Source: Pseudomonadota bacterium
GTDB taxonomy: Bacteria > Pseudomonadota > Alphaproteobacteria > Rhizobiales > Beijerinckiaceae
Length of the DNA stretch: 48,033 nt
Assembly (NCBI GenBank): GCA_021804825.1
Contig: JAJZGX010000007.1
Coordinates: 1-48,033, forward strand
Direction: 5' to 3'
Shown in pieces: positions 1 through 8,763 of this stretch (positions are counted from its first letter, which is position 1; each line of letters starts with the position of its first letter). The translations under genes and the position numbers were made by a program. The notes beneath the pieces are model-generated. The model was not told the origin of the DNA and ran no database searches. It was given only the letters and a program-made list of their open reading frames with translations.

Positions 1-1
1 T

Positions 2-826
2 CGCATGCTGGAAATGGATCTGCGCAACGCGCTGCAAAACGAGGAAATGCGAGTTTATTATCAACCGCTTGTGAATACCACAAGCGGAGAAATCGTTGGC
101 ATGGAAGCGCTGCTGCGGTGGCAACACCCGGTGCGAGGCCTCGTCCAACCCGATGATTTCATCCCCGTGGCGGAAGAAGGCGGGCTCATACCGCGCATCG
201 GCGAATGGGTGTTGAAACGCGCCTGCCATGACGCGGTCGGGTGGCCGGGAAATCTGCGTGTTGCGGTCAATCTTTCGCCCTCGCAGTTTCGCGACCAGAA
301 CTTTGCCGAAGTGGTGCGCGAGAATCTGCGCTCGTCGGGCCTGGAGCCGCAACGACTGGAACTTGAAGTGACGGAATCGCTGCTGCTTCGCGATACTGTG
401 GGCAATCTGAACATCCTCTCGGAAATCAAAGCCATGGGCGTGCGCATTGCGATGGATGATTTTGGGACGGGCTATTCCTCGCTTGCCAACCTTCGCAGCT
501 TCCCGTTTGACAAGATCAAAATCGACCGCAGTTTCGTGCGCGGGTTGGAACAGCACGACGATGCCGCGGCGATCATCAAGGCAGTGCTTGGCCTCGCAAA
601 GGGCCTTGGTATATCAACCACCGCAGAAGGCGTCGAAACCTCCGTCCAGTACGATTATCTGCGGGCCGAAGGCTGCGGCGAAGTTCAAGGCTTTCTGTTC
701 AGCAAAGCCCGTCCGGGCCATGAAGTTGCGGAAATATTGAGTGATTATAAGCTCAATCCCTATGCGAATCGTACTGAAACAGACGCAGTTTCGCTTGAGT
801 CGCTGCTGAAAAGCCGGATTGCCTGA
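2..826 (+). CDS. EAL-domain cyclic-di-GMP phosphodiesterase, 5' end outside window
   Basis: This is the C-terminal EAL domain of a cyclic-di-GMP phosphodiesterase, which hydrolyses the second messenger c-di-GMP to pGpG. The reading frame is open to the left edge, so the ATG at 5 is probably internal and a GGDEF and/or sensor part should lie upstream; the first visible residues resemble the usual linker between GGDEF and EAL domains. Counting from that ATG, one sees EALLRW (34-39), NLSPSQF (89-95), ELEVTES (119-125), DDFGTGYSS (151-159), KIDRSFV (172-178), AEGVET (207-212) and QGFLFSKARP (228-237). All the usual metal and catalytic residues appear present, so it should be active. About 35 residues follow the domain. 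Its sensory input cannot be told from here. Confidence 0.93.
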   Translation, partial: RMLEMDLRNALQNEEMRVYYQPLVNTTSGEIVGMEALLRWQHPVRGLVQPDDFIPVAEEGGLIPRIGEWVLKRACHDAVGWPGNLRVAVNLSPSQFRDQNFAEVVRENLRSSGLEPQRLELEVTESLLLRDTVGNLNILSEIKAMGVRIAMDDFGTGYSSLANLRSFPFDKIKIDRSFVRGLEQHDDAAAIIKAVLGLAKGLGISTTAEGVETSVQYDYLRAEGCGEVQGFLFSKARPGHEVAEILSDYKLNPYANRTETDAVSLESLLKSRIA

Positions 827-1434
827 ATTATCAAGAAGGTCGGACGGGCTGAGGCAAGCAGGATTGGCTTACCCCGCCCGCCTGCTATCGTCGCTCCGCT
901 TGCTGGATTGGCTATTTCAACAGGCGGCACGACCATCGAATATGGCTGTTGATTTTGGTTCCGACGACAGTGGTTGCCTGCAAGAGCGAGGCATGGGCCT
1001 CAAGCCTTGACGCTGGTGACTGCAAATGGCCCAGCCCGACAACCAACTTGATGACAGGGCGGGGATCCATTCTTGTCATGGCAAGCATCTCGAGCTCCAA
1101 AACATGGAAAACCTTGCAATTCAGATCACTGCCGAAATCCCCCGGTCTTGGCAAGAGTTTGAATTTCTTGATGAAACCCGCAACTGAAGGCCGCTTTGGC
1201 CATGCGCGGTCCTGCGCCGCGAGCCATGCTCGAAATCTGGGCCAAACTCGATACCGCCTGTCTTCGTCTGCACCCCTCGGGACAGGCCCTTGGAGGGCGT
1301 GTGTCCCGGGCGTCAGCTTGCTTCCAGTAACGGCAGAACGAAGTCAAAGAATTGACAACATTGCCAAATTGCATTTCTATAGGCGAGGCGTCGGACGGTA
1401 GACGCCGTCCCTGCTGCGGCTTGGGAGGTTGACC
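827..1434. other. 608-bp stretch without a convincing gene
   Basis: Short open frames exist on both strands, but none shows a recognisable motif, a good ribosome binding site or a plausible protein composition. The stretch may hold a decayed gene, or regulatory sequence for the DUF1036 gene that follows. A candidate promoter lies in its last 85 bases. I see no RNA gene or clear repeat. Confidence 0.5.
1352..1380 (+). promoter_or_regulatory. candidate sigma-70 promoter of the DUF1036 gene
   Basis: A perfect TTGACA -35 hexamer at 1352-1357 is followed after 17 bases by TTCTAT (1375-1380), which matches the -10 consensus at three of six positions. The ATG at 1435 lies about 55 bases downstream. 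The -35 is strong and the -10 weak, so this is a candidate only. Confidence 0.4.
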
Positions 1435-1893
1435 ATGTCAATGTCAATCGTGAGGACTGGGTTTATCGCGGCAGCTTGTGTGCTGTGCACGACCGCTGCG
1501 AAGGCCGAGATCACTTTTTGCAATGAATACGGGCGTCTCATTTACGTCGCGATCGCCTATCCCCAGAGCAATGGCACATTTATCTCGCGGGGCTGGATGA
1601 GCCTCAACCAAGGTGATTGCAACGTCTTCGACAGTGCCATCCATGTCAGAACCTTCTATTTCCACGCCGAAAGCACCTGGGTTCGCAATGGGCGGCGTCG
1701 CACGCGTGAAGTCTGGGGCAAGGGGAAGAATTTTGCTATCTGGGAAGATTCCAATTTTCAATATTACAACGCCCAGAACCGCATTCGTCGATCCACACCT
1801 GTGGAATTCACGCAAGGGCCGATTGCCGATAATGGTGATGTCTCAGCCACGGTGACTTTCACCACTGATGGTTCGACCGTCGCTGTCAAGTAG
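1435..1893 (+). CDS. DUF1036 family secreted protein
   Basis: The protein is about 152 residues, with an N-terminal signal peptide (a short basic start, a hydrophobic stretch, then a TTAAKAE cleavage-like site near residue 25). The rest fits DUF1036, a small exported family of unknown function common in Alphaproteobacteria. Supporting features are the CNEYG start of the mature part, paired aromatic residues, the GW...L..GDC pattern and a WVRNGRR/EVWGKGKNF segment. I chose the ATG at 1435 because GGGAGG at 1423-1428 sits six bases upstream; a TTG six bases earlier in the same frame is less likely. It is transcribed toward the lipoprotein gene, with a 240-base gap. The family assignment is good; the role is unknown. 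Confidence 0.8.
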   Translation: MSMSIVRTGFIAAACVLCTTAAKAEITFCNEYGRLIYVAIAYPQSNGTFISRGWMSLNQGDCNVFDSAIHVRTFYFHAESTWVRNGRRRTREVWGKGKNFAIWEDSNFQYYNAQNRIRRSTPVEFTQGPIADNGDVSATVTFTTDGSTVAVK

Positions 1894-2135
1894 ATCAGCG
1901 CGCTGGCATGTTGGGCGATGACGGCGGCAGGGCGATGCCCTTGGTCGGCCTCTGGCGCCGCAAGCAAATCGCCCTTGCAAGCAAAAGCGGAGCACGTCGT
2001 GCCGAATGCGGGGCTTTCCTTGAAATGATTACTGAAATTTGTTCGTATCGAAATCAAATCGTTAATAAATTCTTGCGCGCCGGCTTTAACTCTGGTTTCT
2101 TGGCGGGACTGAAATGAATGGGTCGGGGGGCTTCC

Positions 2136-3221
2136 ATGTTGCAGCGGGCATCGCGAGTCTGGCGGGGGTTTTTGGTGATGGCGGGCATGGCGGCATTGTC
2201 GTCATGCGCCGTGAACGATCACTTCAACAGCCAGGTGGTGCGTCTCGACCGTTCGGTTGAATCAGCCCGCGATGAATTGGTGGTCACCAATATCGTCCGC
2301 GCCGCCAAAGAAATGCCGCTGAATTTCGTGACAGTGCCAACTGTGCATGCCACCAATGCCACGACCTCGACATTCGGCCTGCCTACCATCACACTCGGCC
2401 CCAACCAGCTTCCGCTGCAAAAGCAGTTCGTGTTTGGCGGCGCGGGCGGCACTGGCGCCAACAACGCCCTGGGCTTTTCGGGGTCAACCTCTTTTGATGT
2501 CAATGTGCTGGAATCCAAAGACTTCTACCGTGGCATGCTGAATCCGGTCTCCCCGGAGGCCATCCGGTTTTTCACGGCGCAGGGCATATCGCGGGAAATC
2601 CTGTTCTATCTGTTCATCGGCAAGGTGACACGGTTCGAGCACGGCCACCGCAGTGTCGCGATCAATGATCCCACCAACACCACCTTCCAGGAGTTCCAGA
2701 AATATCTGCAACTGGCGCTGCGCTATGGATTGGTCAGCGAACCGGTGCCCGGCAAGAAAGCGGCATCGCGGGTGTGTTTTGAACCGGAGCTTGCGCACGC
2801 ATCGCTGGCGGGCGTCGCACCGATATGCGGCGACCATAGACCGACCAGCCTCGATTCTGATCAGGTCAGCTATCTTAGTCCGACCGGACGGGTGAAGCTC
2901 GAAATCAGCGCGCGCTCGCCGCTCGAAGTCTATCAATATCTCGGTCACATTGTGGCAGCCGGCCCGGCAGGGCGGATCGACCTCACCAACAGCAATGCGG
3001 TTGGTGCCGGTAATGATGTCGACAACGTGTTGTTCCGGCTGGATCAGGGCAGCAATACCAATTGCTCGATTTCCGTCGATTACGGCAACAGCTCTTATTG
3101 CGTTCCGGCGGAAGGCGCGCCCAACACGACGCGCATCATTGGCCTGCTGGTGCAACTCGATGCCCTGGCCACGACTTTGAATGAGCTTTCCCTCACCCAG
3201 AATGTCCGCGTCACCCCGTGA
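2136..3221 (+). CDS. uncharacterised lipoprotein facing the SLOG/patatin/RyR block
   Basis: The protein is 361 residues from the ATG at 2136, which follows a GGGTCGGGGGG purine tract; an ATG at 2118 is in frame but has a poorer context. A type II signal peptide ends in the lipobox LSSC (residues 21-24). The Cys is followed by Ala, which suggests outer-membrane sorting, though alphaproteobacterial rules are less certain. The mature part begins with a stretch resembling other unnamed lipoproteins (VESARDELVVTNIVRAAKEM), followed by a Gly/Ala/Asn-rich region. No catalytic motif is visible. It is convergent with the SLOG-2TM gene across 105 bases, so it is not in that operon, but closeness suggests a shared context. 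Function unknown. Confidence 0.75.
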   Translation: MLQRASRVWRGFLVMAGMAALSSCAVNDHFNSQVVRLDRSVESARDELVVTNIVRAAKEMPLNFVTVPTVHATNATTSTFGLPTITLGPNQLPLQKQFVFGGAGGTGANNALGFSGSTSFDVNVLESKDFYRGMLNPVSPEAIRFFTAQGISREILFYLFIGKVTRFEHGHRSVAINDPTNTTFQEFQKYLQLALRYGLVSEPVPGKKAASRVCFEPELAHASLAGVAPICGDHRPTSLDSDQVSYLSPTGRVKLEISARSPLEVYQYLGHIVAAGPAGRIDLTNSNAVGAGNDVDNVLFRLDQGSNTNCSISVDYGNSSYCVPAEGAPNTTRIIGLLVQLDALATTLNELSLTQNVRVTP

Positions 3222-3326
3222 TCGGATGACGCTGCGCGGGGAGCCCTCGCGCAGCTGAAGGTGAAGGATTTCGTGGCCCTTGCCGCGTCGTTCATCACGT
3301 CCATCAGGCGCTTGCGCGGTTGCGCC

Positions 3327-5036
3327 TCACAGCGGCTTCAGATCATGCCCCTTGATGGCACTGTGCCAGTCCCTGCTTTCGGCCAGCATCAGTGTGGTCG
3401 CTGCCGCAGCAATGGTTTCCAGCTTGGCGCGGTTGGCAGGGTGCAATGAATAGAGCCGCAGCAGGCGGGCGAGACGGTCGCCGGTGACCCGGTAGCGGTC
3501 GGCGAGGCTGGAATATTCATTCCACGAGCGCAGCCCGAAAAACACCGGCGACAGCGCTGGCGCGATCATGGCCAGCATGGCCAGCGTGGTGGCAAGGCCC
3601 GGCACATGGCTGGCAGGGCCTGTGACAAGCCGCAACAGGGTGAAGCCAAAGCCAGCAACATAAAGCACGGTTCCGGCCCGCTTCAGCCTTTGGCCCAGCA
3701 CCGCGAATTTGGAGGCGCGGGCAAGATAAAAATCCCGCTGTTCGGCCATCTCATGACAGATGATCGCGCCAGCAGCCGCGATAAAGCCGTCGCCGCCGTT
3801 CAAGGGCGGCAGACCGGCGGCGCGGATAATCCGCCGCAGGACAGCATCAGCCCAATCCTCCGGCCCGGGTTGGTGGTCAAAATGCGGCGGCGCCAGCGCG
3901 CCGGTCGTGCCAAACAGCGCCAGCAACCGGCTCTGGCGCAGGTGTTCGGCCAGATAGCGATAGGCGACAAAACGCTGGTGCCACCCGAGCCGGGCGTCGA
4001 GTGCGGCGATGACAAGCGTCACCGCGAGCACCAGCAACTGCCCGGAAAGCCCGAGATTGGCGAGCGTCGGCGCGGCATAAAGGCTGATGATACCAAAGGC
4101 GGTGGCAGGCAAGACGGCCAGTAACCGCACCGTGAAAGCGCTGCGATAGAGCGCCGCGTAGCGGCTGGCCAGCAGATCAAAATTGCGGCGATGCGGCTCG
4201 ACGATGCTGTCGAACTGCCGCAGAGGGTCATCGCTAGGATCGGGTAGATCGGGCGGCGGCTCGCTCTGCGGTTGCGGCTGCGGTTTGGCCGCAATCAGCA
4301 GCCAGCGCTCGACAGTGCGCACGAACCATGTTGCCAGCGGTGCGGCCTTGACCGGCTCGGACAGATATTGCGCCAGCGCGTCATGGCGTGGCTTCGCCAT
4401 CACCGGGGCCAGCAGATGGTTCATCCAGCCTTCAATTTGCGCCTGCGGGGTCGCGGCCATGCCATCACCCGGCACATGGAGGCTGTGCGGGGCCTGCGCG
4501 GCGATCACCACCACCGGAATGTCGGCCAGCAAGGCCTCGCGGATGGTCTGCGCCGTGCCGCCGATGCCACGCTCGGCATCGCCATCCCAGATGGCGAGGA
4601 CAATATCGCTCTGCGCCAGCAAAATCCGGCTGGCAGCGAGATAGGATTCGGCTTTGGCGCCGGGGGCGTCGATTTCATAAACCGAACCCGCGAGGGTCAG
4701 CAGGCGCTGGTGCCGCGCCAAAGCGGCAGGATCGGTGAAATCCTTCGCATAGATGGCCCGCTGGAATGGCAATGGTGCCGCGAGGCTGCAACCTTGCGCC
4801 AAGGCTGCTTCAGCCAGCAGACAATCGCTGCCTTCCGCCAAAGAGGATATGCAGCGAAGTTGCAACTGGCTTCGCGTCGGCTCCGGCAGGGCTTTGCGCG
4901 CCGCTGCGATCATGCTGGCGAGGATCTCGGTCGCCTTGTGGGCGAGCAGGTCGAGGTCGGCATCCGGCAGGGCTCTATGCCCGATAACGCCGATTTGCAG
5001 CGTTTGCTCCGGCAGCGGCGGCACGCTGGCACTCAT
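3327..5036 (-). CDS. SLOG-like nucleotide-binding domain fused to two 2TM (SLATT-like) units
   Basis: The protein is 569 residues. The first 180 or so form a Rossmann-like domain of the SLOG (DprA/LOG-like) kind: IGVIGHR (15-21), SSLAEGSD (64-71), a LP..Y..DF segment near 89-100, AIWDG (148-152) and GIGGTAQT (157-164), then PVVVIA. SLOG domains are known or proposed to bind or process nucleotide ligands. After a Pro-rich linker (about 251-272) come two hydrophobic pairs, about 301-321 with 331-350 and about 452-471 with 481-501. The first pair is followed by a YRYLAEHLR segment typical of SLATT (DUF4231-like) effectors. The start ATG overlaps the patatin stop by four bases (ATGA), so the two are translationally coupled. 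Domain names come from motif reading; the second 2TM pair could be a different fold. Confidence 0.72.
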   Translation of the reverse strand: MSASVPPLPEQTLQIGVIGHRALPDADLDLLAHKATEILASMIAAARKALPEPTRSQLQLRCISSLAEGSDCLLAEAALAQGCSLAAPLPFQRAIYAKDFTDPAALARHQRLLTLAGSVYEIDAPGAKAESYLAASRILLAQSDIVLAIWDGDAERGIGGTAQTIREALLADIPVVVIAAQAPHSLHVPGDGMAATPQAQIEGWMNHLLAPVMAKPRHDALAQYLSEPVKAAPLATWFVRTVERWLLIAAKPQPQPQSEPPPDLPDPSDDPLRQFDSIVEPHRRNFDLLASRYAALYRSAFTVRLLAVLPATAFGIISLYAAPTLANLGLSGQLLVLAVTLVIAALDARLGWHQRFVAYRYLAEHLRQSRLLALFGTTGALAPPHFDHQPGPEDWADAVLRRIIRAAGLPPLNGGDGFIAAAGAIICHEMAEQRDFYLARASKFAVLGQRLKRAGTVLYVAGFGFTLLRLVTGPASHVPGLATTLAMLAMIAPALSPVFFGLRSWNEYSSLADRYRVTGDRLARLLRLYSLHPANRAKLETIAAAATTLMLAESRDWHSAIKGHDLKPL

Positions 5037-6259
5037 GCTGGCGCTCCGGATCGGGGCAGATCATGGCTGCGGAAATCTTCGGCGCGGATGAATTTGGCCG
5101 CCGCTTTTTGACCGATCTCGTAGAGCCGTGGCACAGCGGCGGGCTGGTCCAGCCGCCACAGCATCCGCAACTCCTGCGGTTTGACGACAATTCCCAGTTC
5201 ATCCGCAAGCCAGTTTGCCTCAAGATGCGCATCATAGCGGTGAAAACCAAACAGCGGCTGGCCAAGCGGCGGCGCTACCGTGGCAAGATCGCCAATTTCC
5301 GAATTTACCGGCCACAACGCGCGGGTGCCGCTCAACCAATGCAGCATGGTCAGCGAGGCGACCGAGGAATCGGCCAAGGCGCCGACCAGCGCCTGCAACG
5401 CGACACCGGCCGAGGTGCGTGGCGGCGCCTTTCCGGGAGCCATGCGCTCGCGCCGTTCGCCGGTGCCGATCGAGATGATTTGCAGATGCTCGGCCCCGGC
5501 TTGCCAGTTCAGCCCATGCGGAGCCATCAAGGCCTGCATCAACAGCGGCAGGGCGGGGTTCTTGTAAGGTGTCACGCCGCCATCGACAAACAGGCCGGGC
5601 CGTTCCCCGGCGACGATCTGGATAGGCTGCGGCGCAAAATAATGCGGCGCGGCAGTGGAGGCGCGCACCACCGCAGTCAGCGGGAAATGCTTGTTGCCGA
5701 TGGCCCCGCCCGGCTTGTCGTCCCAATAGGGTGCGCGCGGGTTGTTGCTCAAAACCCAGGTGCTGTTGGTATCCATGCGTTTCGAGACAACGGCAAGACC
5801 GGTCAGAATATCAGCGCTGTCGAGATGGCGGGTGCCCACCACCCGGTAGATCTCCTCCTCCAGCGGCCGCGCGTCAAAGCGTGGCTCAAGCACGCCAAAC
5901 ATGCGCAACCGCGAATGCCGGAAGATTCGCGGTGCAGCTTCAAAATAAAATCCGCGCAAGTCCTGCGCCGACAGGCCTATCGCCAATCCGGCGGCAATCA
6001 GCGCGCCGGTCGAGGTGCCGCCGATCAGATCGAAATGATCGCACAGGCGCACCGGCTTGCCCGCATCTTCGGCCAGCAGCGCCTCAATCCGCTCCAGAAA
6101 GGCAACACTCAGAACGCCGCGCACGCCGCCGCCATCCAGCGACAGAATGCGCTTGCGGCCCGGCGCAAACAAATGCCGATCACGTGGCAGTTCTGGCGTT
6201 GAGGGTTCAGCCATGGCCATGCTCGTGATGGGCGCGCGGCGGGGTGTTCTGGCAGTCAT
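5033..6259 (-). CDS. patatin-like phospholipase
   Basis: The protein is 408 residues. It has the full patatin signature: an oxyanion-hole loop DGGGVRG (42-48), the nucleophile elbow GTSTG with Ser83 (81-85), and the catalytic Asp in DGG (226-228). The S.AAPHYF segment near 201 is also typical. Such enzymes hydrolyse acyl ester bonds of membrane lipids; CapV-type patatins are effectors of CBASS defence. No signal peptide is seen, so it is probably cytoplasmic and acts on the inner membrane. The start could be 6259, 6220 or 6214; none has a strong ribosome site. It lies 80 bases after the RCK/RyR gene and overlaps the SLOG gene by ATGA, which supports an operon. No cyclic-nucleotide synthase gene lies next to it. 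Confidence 0.88.
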   Translation of the reverse strand: MTARTPRRAPITSMAMAEPSTPELPRDRHLFAPGRKRILSLDGGGVRGVLSVAFLERIEALLAEDAGKPVRLCDHFDLIGGTSTGALIAAGLAIGLSAQDLRGFYFEAAPRIFRHSRLRMFGVLEPRFDARPLEEEIYRVVGTRHLDSADILTGLAVVSKRMDTNSTWVLSNNPRAPYWDDKPGGAIGNKHFPLTAVVRASTAAPHYFAPQPIQIVAGERPGLFVDGGVTPYKNPALPLLMQALMAPHGLNWQAGAEHLQIISIGTGERRERMAPGKAPPRTSAGVALQALVGALADSSVASLTMLHWLSGTRALWPVNSEIGDLATVAPPLGQPLFGFHRYDAHLEANWLADELGIVVKPQELRMLWRLDQPAAVPRLYEIGQKAAAKFIRAEDFRSHDLPRSGAPA

Positions 6260-6339
6260 GCGGCATGGTCACTCCCCCCTCTCTCTCACCACGCAGAATA
6301 GGCCGGAAAGTCGTGTCTGGCAAAGCCCTTGCAGGTCTT

Positions 6340-8742
6340 TCACGAGCCTTGGATCAGAGGCCGTGAGCCGCCCGGCATCAACCCAAGGCTCTGCCAGAGC
6401 GCATCGGGACTGGCGATGGCGGAAGCCACCGGCGACGGTGCATTGCGGCCCCAAAGCCATTGCACCGAGATTTCGCAATCTCTGGGAGCGGCTTCGCTGA
6501 CGATGCGCTCGATCATCCGCAGCACGGCTTCCTCCGGCGGGCGGGTATGCACGAAGCGCATTCTGCACAATTTCTGCAAACGCAATTCGCTGCGCATGAG
6601 CCGCTGCAATTCGGCAATACCGGCAGCCATTGCTACGGGGTCGAGCGTTACCCGGCCGGCCCGACCAGCGACCGCTGGCAGCCATCTGATGCCGATGACC
6701 AACTCGCTGGCGGTCGGTTCGTTGGCGAGGAGCGTGGTATGTGCGTGCCAGCGCACTTCGCCCCGCGCTGTCAGCTGCGGCAGCAAAACCAGCCCGACGA
6801 GATGGCGACTTCGGGCCTGCGGGCGCGCCGCAACCCGGGCGGTCTGCGGCTCCAGCAGACTGCGCGCGAACACCCGGTCATAATTGCGGGTCGGGGCATC
6901 GAGTTCGTCCCAGCGGCGCATCGAGGGGTGAAGTCGGCGTTGATCATCACGCGCGGCACCGGGCATCCAGCCCTCCAGCGCGCGCTCGCACATCCAGCGG
7001 TCGTGTTCGCGCGCGGCGACGCCATCGAGCAGGGCCGAATTGAACAGGCGTGCCCGATCATCGCTGGCGACTTCCGGCAGACGCAAACCTTCCAGAGGCC
7101 ATTGCAGCCCCAGATCTTCCAATTTCTGCACACCATGGCGATAGAGGCGGCGGTTCGACACCCGCAGTGTTTCCGGCAACTCATCCCAGGCGAGGGCGCT
7201 GAAGCGGAACATCTCGCCTTGCTCCTGCGCGATTTTCTGCATGGTCATGCCGCTGCGCAGATAGGTATGATGCAATTGCCGCGCTTGCCCATCCGGTGCT
7301 CGTTCAAAGGCCAAGCCACGCGCGACAAGGGCATCGAGCGCGCCAAACGGCCGGATCAGGCTGGTGGCGCTGAAGCCGGGATCGGCCGCAGCGCCCTGAT
7401 GGGCGTTGCCGAGATAAAGATAAATCGGCGCGGCGGCCAACCGCTCCTGCAGCATTGCGCTTTCCAGTTCCATCGCAGCCCGAAAACTCGCAGTGTCGTC
7501 ATCATCGGCAAAAACATAGGCGGTGATGGGTACTTGCGGGGCTTGCAGCGGCGATGTGGCAGCGCTGGCATCGAGCTGCATGAAATCCAGATTGTGAAAG
7601 GTGATCACCGGGGCGCTTTCGGCGGGGAGGCCTGGGACGCCCGCACCGGCAAACAGCGCTGGCGCGAGGCCTCGCAGCCGCGCCTCGAGGGCGCCGGGCG
7701 CGGCCGCGAAGATGCTCAGGCGCGGCGGGCCGAGCGCCACACGCCACGCCGTCAGCAAAACTTCGGTGATGATCGCCTCGCTCTGGTTGGAGCCGCCAAA
7801 CAGCGCGACATGCACGCCAGCCTGTCCGGCCTCAAGCGCCGTCCGGTCGAACCGCGCGACCTGCACCAAGCCTTCGGCTGCCATCTGCGGCAGGGTGAAA
7901 GCCGCCAGCTCATGCCATAGGCCGCCGCCTGACGCGCTGATGTCGATCATCTCCCGGGCCAGCGCCGGATCAAGCAGGATCACCCGCAGATCGGGTTTCC
8001 GCTTGTTGCGCTGGGCCAGCCAGACTTGCGTCACATGGGCACAATCGAGCGCCTGCATGTCGCTGGCCCCGGTCACGAACACCCTTTGCGCCTTGCTTGC
8101 CCGCACCCGGCGCAGCGCGGCTTGCAGCCCGTCATGACCCTCCGTCACCAGCAACCGCCCGAGCACCGGGCGCTGGCGGCCGCGGCTTTCCGGCTCGCGG
8201 GCGATGACCGTCACCAGTTCCTTTTGCGCGAGATGCCGGGCTATGGCTTCCCCCGTCGCGCGATAACCTATGACAATCGCCCGTCGCCGCGGCCAGCGGC
8301 TCTGCCAGAACAGGCGCACATAATCACGCAGTGGCTCGACCAAGCTGAGGATGACCGTGCCGGTGGCAAATGTAGGTGCCAGAAAGCGGGCTGCCTGCAA
8401 CGGCGCATTGAGGTGAATGGCTGTGACGCCCCGGCATTCATAGGGCGAATAATTCAGCAGATAGAGCTGCAAGGTGCGGTAAACCGCGTCAGTGAGCGCT
8501 GCGGGACTGGATTCTGGAAAGCCGCAAGATCGGGTAAAACCCCATGTGCCCAGCGCGCTGATGGCGACAAACAGCCCCGCCGCCGCCCAGAAAGCCACCC
8601 ATTTCGCCGATGCCCGCCCCATGTTGCATTCCGTCACCGAACCTGCCCAGCCTAACGCCATCAAAGCCCGGCTGTCCAGCAGTGCAGGACAAAGGGTGGC
8701 AGCGCAGTCACAGGCCAGATGGCGGGCTAGCCGCGCGGCCAT
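6340..8742 (-). CDS. RCK/TrkA-N-like membrane protein with RyR domain
   Basis: The protein is up to 800 residues. Two hydrophobic segments (about 47-68 and 117-137) flank a loop where a potassium channel would have its filter, but no TVGYG-like motif is present. A Rossmann domain follows (VIGYRATGEAIARHL, about 157-171) and a second one begins near 311 (HVALFGGSNQSEAII). A WDELPETLRVSNRRLYRH segment (519-536) leads into an RyR domain (about 570-632) with EHDRWMCERALEGW and RLHP. About 170 C-terminal residues are unassigned. This arrangement is that of a ligand-gated membrane channel or sensor, inferred from domains only. The ATG at 8742 has AAGGG seven bases upstream; an ATG at 8622, just before the first membrane segment, is the alternative. 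It is probably co-transcribed with the zinc-ribbon gene 21 bases upstream. Confidence 0.75.
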   Translation of the reverse strand: MAARLARHLACDCAATLCPALLDSRALMALGWAGSVTECNMGRASAKWVAFWAAAGLFVAISALGTWGFTRSCGFPESSPAALTDAVYRTLQLYLLNYSPYECRGVTAIHLNAPLQAARFLAPTFATGTVILSLVEPLRDYVRLFWQSRWPRRRAIVIGYRATGEAIARHLAQKELVTVIAREPESRGRQRPVLGRLLVTEGHDGLQAALRRVRASKAQRVFVTGASDMQALDCAHVTQVWLAQRNKRKPDLRVILLDPALAREMIDISASGGGLWHELAAFTLPQMAAEGLVQVARFDRTALEAGQAGVHVALFGGSNQSEAIITEVLLTAWRVALGPPRLSIFAAAPGALEARLRGLAPALFAGAGVPGLPAESAPVITFHNLDFMQLDASAATSPLQAPQVPITAYVFADDDDTASFRAAMELESAMLQERLAAAPIYLYLGNAHQGAAADPGFSATSLIRPFGALDALVARGLAFERAPDGQARQLHHTYLRSGMTMQKIAQEQGEMFRFSALAWDELPETLRVSNRRLYRHGVQKLEDLGLQWPLEGLRLPEVASDDRARLFNSALLDGVAAREHDRWMCERALEGWMPGAARDDQRRLHPSMRRWDELDAPTRNYDRVFARSLLEPQTARVAARPQARSRHLVGLVLLPQLTARGEVRWHAHTTLLANEPTASELVIGIRWLPAVAGRAGRVTLDPVAMAAGIAELQRLMRSELRLQKLCRMRFVHTRPPEEAVLRMIERIVSEAAPRDCEISVQWLWGRNAPSPVASAIASPDALWQSLGLMPGGSRPLIQGS

Positions 8743-8763
8743 TTGCTGGCCCTTGCCGTCAAT

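Noticed and set aside
5063-6202. A 379-codon open frame antisense to the patatin gene
   Set aside because: No motif is present, and the opposite strand has a complete patatin with its catalytic residues.
6460-7920. A 486-codon open frame on the plus strand opposite the RCK-RyR gene
   Set aside because: It lies wholly antisense to a gene with clear domains, has no motif and an odd composition rich in Arg, Gln and His; GC-rich coding DNA often gives such open antisense frames.
3327-8742. Calling the block a CBASS operon
   Set aside because: There is a CapV-like patatin, but no CD-NTase, Cap2/Cap3 or other CBASS core gene in the block.
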